Below, one piece after another: positions 59,134 through 64,000 of a stretch of 64,000 nt of DNA; position 1 is the first letter of the stretch; each line of letters opens with the position of its first letter. Made by a program: the position numbers and the translations under genes. The stretch is taken from positions 48,501 through 112,500 of the forward strand of contig JAXRKP010001316.1 of NCBI GenBank assembly GCA_037039925.1, written 5' to 3'. The notes under the pieces were generated by a model that worked only from the letters and a program-made list of their open reading frames with translations, had not been told where the DNA came from and made no database searches. The stretch is from Doris montereyensis (taxonomy: Eukaryota; Mollusca; Gastropoda; Nudibranchia; Dorididae).

Positions 59134-59392
59134 TAAAAATGATAAGGCCTATTATTTTTTGTATAGTAGTGCCTGTGATGGAGCGTATTATAATGGCTAC
59201 AGGGTACTAGTACTGGTACGGGCAAGAAATGATGTGTACACGTAATGTATTGTTACAATGGTAAGCTAGGCCCTCATTCGGCCTCAGATGTGGGTCAAAT
59301 TCCTTGGACTTGGTTAACATCAACCACGCTTGTGATCAATCATTTCTTGCGGTCCCGAAGTGTTCATCTCAAGCAGGTTCCACAGTGATTTA
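58789..59392. mobile_element. possible pogo/mariner-like element
   Basis: The left end tacagtggaactcgcgagaa resembles pogo-type termini. A weak inverted counterpart, gcaggttccacagtg, lies at 59374-59388. Both ends contain gcggtcccg. The interior is mostly an (AT)n tract. Weak support. Confidence 0.3.
59043..59130. repeat. (AT)n tract, about 88 bp
   Basis: Perfect AT alternation. Confidence 0.95.
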
Positions 59393-60090
59393 TTTTTGGT
59401 TTGTTGGGGTTGGTTTTTGTTGTTGCTCTGAATCTGTAAGTCTGTAGATATCTATTTACCTTCGAAAGTATGTATATTAAAAATATTATTCTGAGGGTTA
59501 ACCTTTTTGTTGTTGTGGAAACCTAAGTTAACGGTGGAGACTTATAAATATAGAGATTGAGTTGAATGTCCAGAGATACCAGTCTCAGTTCGCAAATAAT
59601 TGCCGCCGTGCTTCACCAGAAAGGCCAGCGATCGGCATACTTTTTGTTTTGTTTATTTAATGGGAGTCAATTCAACTTTAGGTATTTATAAGTTTCTTGA
59701 ATGTTACAGGCCGTCGTGCAAGTTTGCATTAGATTGCATGGACAGAGTCATGTTTTTTAAATTTGAAATGGTTGGCAGCTATGATGTACATAATGTAATT
59801 TAAATGTTGTATTTCAATCTTAATTTGCGACGATTTTGTCACCGATCTTGCATTTAACATATAAGAGGCTATTTTAATATATTACCATTATAATTATGCA
59901 CTGCAAGATGTTTACCATTTTCCTAACATCTTCCCAAAAGTTTAAGTACGATCATAATCTTTCTTTTAAAAAAAAAAAGAATATAGTTAATTAATAACTT
60001 TTATTACAACTCATCAACTATGAAAATGAGGTCATACTGACCTCTTTATTGCATGCAGGTTTGATTGTGTCGTACGGTTGAGTTGATTTA

Positions 60091-60164
60091 GATTTAAAAC
60101 AAAAATGCTACCTAATCCCCCGAGATTACCCTAATTGTGGATTTGGGTAAATCATATCAAATCA
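60091..60164 (+). repeat. SINE 3'-end fragment (left arm of palindrome)
   Basis: Only the last 70 or so bases of the SINE, ending gtaaatcatatcaaatca. It forms the left arm of an inverted repeat with the SINE copy on the other strand. Confidence 0.75.
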
Positions 60165-60165
60165 A

Positions 60166-60492
60166 AATTGATTTGATTTACCCACAACCACAATTAAGGT
60201 GATCTCGGGGGTTTCGGTAGCATTTTTGTTTTTAAATTTGCCGGACTGCCCTGTAAACAGCCAAGGTATCTTTAACTGCACAGAATGTTGTAATATGCCC
60301 ACTCCTTTTTATCGTCCATGTCCGTCTCCGGTGGAAGTAGGTGTTAATCCGCCTACCTGGACCAAGAGGTCAGTTTACTCGGAAAAAAAGAGTCGAGAAA
60401 AATGTGCAACCAGTCGGAGCTTGAACCCATGACCTTTTGGTTGAGAGCCCGATACCGGTGCCTCTGGACTCCCGAGTCCCCCTACGATTGAG
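60166..60492 (-). mobile_element. tRNA-derived SINE, second copy
   Basis: Read on the minus strand it starts gggggactcgggagtccaga and has a B box, gggttcaagctcc (about 60415). It then shows ttctgtgcagttaaagatac, ggctgtttacagggcagtcc and the tail gtaaatcaaatcaa. Same family and same length class as 58271-58558. Confidence 0.82.
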
Positions 60493-61408
60493 TTAACTTG
60501 TCTTGTAATTGTCATGCAGTCTTAAAGAGCACGTGTTTTAAGGAGTTAATATACATTTACTTCCATTGTAAGCATATATCCTTATATCTTGCGAGGCATC
60601 TTTACACATAATAATTCAGTCAAATTTGTTTCAAGCTTCCATGTCAAAACTTCAAGTAAATAAATATTAGCAGCTTTGTCAAGTTGTTGGGGTTTTTTGG
60701 GGGGAGGGGGTGGAGCACTACATCGCTTAGGATTGTCGGAGTTCTCCGTGTGTTTTTGGAAGACAAGAGTAGCCTACTGTTAGATAAGTGAGAGTGGTCA
60801 TAGTTTAGAGATGGTACTGAAACATCGTAGTCCTTACGATTACTATACTATTATAGTATAAATGTGATTACAAATTACAGTTCACGCAGTGCTGAACGTT
60901 GGGTTATGTAACCACCATCACACTTCAGTCGGTGAAATGAAGCAATGCATTTAATTATCTTTATGTTCATATTATGTATTGTATATTGTCACGTAATTGA
61001 ATATATTTTCATAAGATATTGTACAATATTTAAATAATATGTCGTGTATAATATATATTTTTTCTCCCTGACCACTATCACTCCTGAGAACCGTTCTGGT
61101 AGACCCATCCTAGTCAAATGTAACACAGAAAGACAACAAAAACATTTTTGCCTACATCCACAAAGTTATTCCCCCTTTGCCATCCTCGTCATCATTTGAT
61201 TCCAAGTAGACTGCATGTATTATGTAGTGAACATGTTCTATTATATTATATTCTTTTGTTCTGTTGGAGTTGCTTTTTGTCTGTAACGTATTGAAACGCT
61301 AGACCCTAGAAAAAGGAGACAGACATATCGAGAGAATGAAAAATGAATCAATAAACGTAGTGCCATGGAAATGTGCTTCTGGACAATCAAATTGTATCTA
61401 TCTTATAT

Positions 61409-61411
<3 letters not shown>

Positions 61412-61500
<89 letters not shown>
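61412..61500. repeat. (CA)n(TA)n microsatellite
   Basis: About 15 CA units followed by about 28 TA units. Confidence 0.95.
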
Positions 61501-61501
<1 letters not shown>

Positions 61502-61987
61502 GAGATATATATCCTCATACTCCTTTCCCCACGTTTACCCTGGAGAAAACAACGTTCCTCCTCCTATGATAAATATGATTGCATTATAATGTCCCATGGA
61601 CCCGATACAACCAGTCGTTTACGAACGTGAGAAGGGGCTCTCAGTCTCATCAGCGTGTACATTTTTCATATAATACAACAAATTGGAAACGGATAACAGC
61701 AGTCAGGCTTGGCATCGATCCAGCCGTGTACTGGCGGCTTACCAGCAATTTGTTGTGATCCAAAGCCTATATAATAGATATAATTAAATTGTAATATAAT
61801 AGACTTTGCTAGTATTTACTAGAGTGGTCCCCTCCCCCCCACCCCCAATGGTCGTCCAGACATACGGGACAAGTGAAGTGAAGTAATACAATGTAGTACC
61901 ATTTTGCATTATATCAAAAATGTAGTCTTATGTCTAGTCCCAATAGCATACAGTACATTGTACTTAGGGCAGTACATGTATTAGTAA

Positions 61988-62092
<105 letters not shown>

Positions 62093-62179
62093 CTTTCTTT
62101 CTCTATCTCTATCTCGGACTGCTGAGTGTTCGGTGTATCGAAGCATAAAGTCTATAATGTGGTAACTTGTTCCAAAATT

Positions 62180-62278
62180 AGGAATTTCGGGATTATCGGG
62201 TACGAATAAAGAAGAAAAATCCGTCCCCAGTTCATCTGTGCGGATTATCGAAATCGGACTATCTAGACGTGACTGTAC
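62180..62278. mobile_element. pogo/Tigger-like right end fragment
   Basis: gcggattatcgaaatcggac and tatctagacgtgactgta resemble the right terminus of pogo/Tigger elements (…GATTATCGAGGTTCGACTG-TA). An internal parallel, ggaatttcgggattatcggg, is at 62182. No left terminus found, so truncated. Confidence 0.5.
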
Positions 62279-63309
62279 ATGCTGTTAGGTTTTCCTGTTT
62301 TGGCCACTGAGTCCCGACTCAGTCATTCACCTTTCTTGTTGTGTCTGTCGCGATTACGACATAAATACGATTCTGACGTCAGCGGTTTTAATTTACCTAA
62401 TCGGTTTTTTAAGGCTATTGATTTAACTTTTTATACATGGCATACTTCTGAGGAAAGTATGTTCACGATTTATGCCTCTAAGGCTTATTCTGAAACTTGA
62501 GCTAGACTCGTATTAATCTAAGGTCGCGATATGTTGTGTGTGTGTGTGTGGGGGGGTTCGGTTATTATAATCTTGTTTATAGACAACTATTTCTTTGCAA
62601 CTCATTGCCCTCTTCTTTCTTTTACGTAGTATTTAGAAATAATGCTTGGGCTCTGATATTCATTGTGAGGTGTGAATCATTGTTTGGTAGACCATCACAA
62701 TCACGTATTTTTGAAATATATGTGTATGAAATCAACATCATCATTGCCTTTTCATCCTATACCGGAGTAAAGGCCACGAACAACAGACTTCTACTTGTTC
62801 AGTTCCCATCTTTGGCATTTCTTGTTCATCCTTCCACAAAAGACCTCCTTTCTTCACATTAGCCTTCTGGTTATTCACGACCTACCTAATCCTACAAAGT
62901 TCACTATTTCATGACGCAATCCGGAGATAATTCTTGATTGAAGATGGGAGGTCTCAGTCCGTTGGCTTCCTTTCGGTTTTCACCCCTGATCGTCGCCCGT
63001 CTTTTTTAACAAGAACTCAGTTTTGTACATTGTCTGATTTCGGGTTTCAGTTTTGTAACAGAGATTCGTTTTACAGGTGGGTTTGTTACTAAGATGTTAG
63101 CTTCACACCAACCGCCAACATGGAGGGCCAGTTGACTCTAAGTCACTGGTTTTTGGACAAATGTTCTTGCACCCTCACTGTATACTGACCTCACTATCCC
63201 CAGGGGAGAATATTCAATTAGATGTAGCTTAACAACTAAATTGATCTACGGATTAGAATGTTTTGTTATCTATAAGGAATATGTGCAGAACAACGCCAAC
63301 AGTCATAAT

Positions 63310-63605
63310 CAATGACATAACGTTCCTTCAATACCTTTACGGCCCATAGAGCCGAAGAGTATCCCGGTTTCTATAGCACGAAGCCGAACAGGTGATAATA
63401 ATCACCTCCTGGACAGGACGCTAGTCTGTCGCAGGTTTTTACTCCCAAATTAGTTCTTGTACCCATTTTGCACCTGTGTCAAGTGGGGGAATGCATGTTG
63501 TGTCTTTCCCAAGTAACGCAACGTCGGGGCTGGCTTTGCCAGGATATGAAACCGGGACGTCATGATCCCCATTCCGACAGCCTAAACGCTCGGCCACCGA
63601 TGCCA
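63310..63605 (-). mobile_element. tRNA-derived SINE
   Basis: The minus strand begins with gtggccgagcgtttaggctg (A-box-like, tRNA-Leu/Ser-type) and cccggtttcatatcctgg (B-box-like). It then carries the 3' region caaaatgggtac and the gacgttgcgttacttgggaa block typical of a widespread invertebrate SINE layout. Confidence 0.72.
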
Positions 63606-63626
63606 CATGATCATTCGAAATGACTT

Positions 63627-63717
63627 AAATTTTTAAAAAGGGTAAATTGGGGTGAATATATCGCAAGGACGCAAATTTTTAAAAGGGTAAATTGGGGTGA
63701 ATATATCGCAAGGACGC
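63627..63717. repeat. tandem duplication, 46 + 45 bp
   Basis: Units 63627-63672 and 63673-63717 differ only by one A in an A-run (ggtaaattggggtgaatata is identical). Confidence 0.9.
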
Positions 63718-64000
63718 GGCCAGAAAGTTTTTACTACAAAAAAAACAACCCACGAACATTTCACAAAAAACAACCTGACATGATTGCTCCTAAAATTAAT
63801 TGACGAGGTGGAGGAATAATCCTCAGTCAGAAGTGTCCCTTAGATGCAACAAATGACAAATGGAAAGTGTTTCGAAAATCAGAAATTCTTACGAACATGG
63901 GAACATGAGATGGCGACAGACAGTTTGTAAGAAGTTATGTTGTGTTGCATCTAGGCATTTTTCTCAATGACATGCTCTTAATACATGCACTTCGTGCTTT

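Overview
The window is AT-rich animal DNA with spliced genes, long introns, many non-LTR retrotransposons, tRNA-derived SINEs, small DNA transposons and microsatellites. The repertoire (a FOXO gene with the classic forkhead-splitting intron, a TEX11/SPO22-like meiotic gene, RTE, CR1 and Rex1-like elements, abundant TAGATC-type short repeats) fits an invertebrate bilaterian. A mollusc, perhaps a gastropod, is my best guess, but that assignment is inference only.

Layout. (1) About 2.4-21.8 kb, minus strand: thirteen consecutive coding exons of a TEX11/SPO22 (ZIP4-family) gene, from the start codon at 21771 down to 2428, with the 3' half lying off the left edge. Its introns hold an RTE copy (14.3-15.6 kb), a second RTE-like relic (17.1-18.3 kb), a 217-codon ORF of unknown origin (7.3-7.9 kb), large GAAA arrays and a dispersed repeat. 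(2) 22.7-28.2 kb: a three-layer nest. A dispersed repeat of about 0.9 kb is cut by a Rex1/CR1-group LINE, which is itself split by an RTE element with a 12-bp target-site duplication. (3) 28.7-33.4 kb: a dispersed AT-rich repeat, a patch dense in the TAGATC hexamer, and the 3' end of an L1/Tx1-like LINE. (4) 33.6-41.7 kb, plus strand: a seven-exon gene I cannot name, with a 25-nt microexon; its introns hold two Rex1-like copies facing tail to tail and a 588-bp pogo/Tigger-like MITE. (5) 42.4-47.4 kb: a CR1-like LINE split by another RTE copy with an 11-bp duplication. (6) 54.86-55.23 kb, plus strand: the first coding exon of FOXO with the AKT site and the N-terminal half of the forkhead domain. 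The rest of the window (55.2-64 kb) looks like its first intron, with SINEs, long AT, GA and TC tracts, and pogo fragments.

TEX11/SPO22 proteins act in meiotic crossover formation; FOXO is the insulin/PI3K-AKT-regulated forkhead factor. Nothing shows that the three genes work together. All three contain one 1-nt reading-frame conflict sitting at a homopolymer, which points to residual sequence or assembly indels more than to three broken genes. I found no CRISPR, rRNA, operon or prokaryotic structure and no free-standing tRNA gene.
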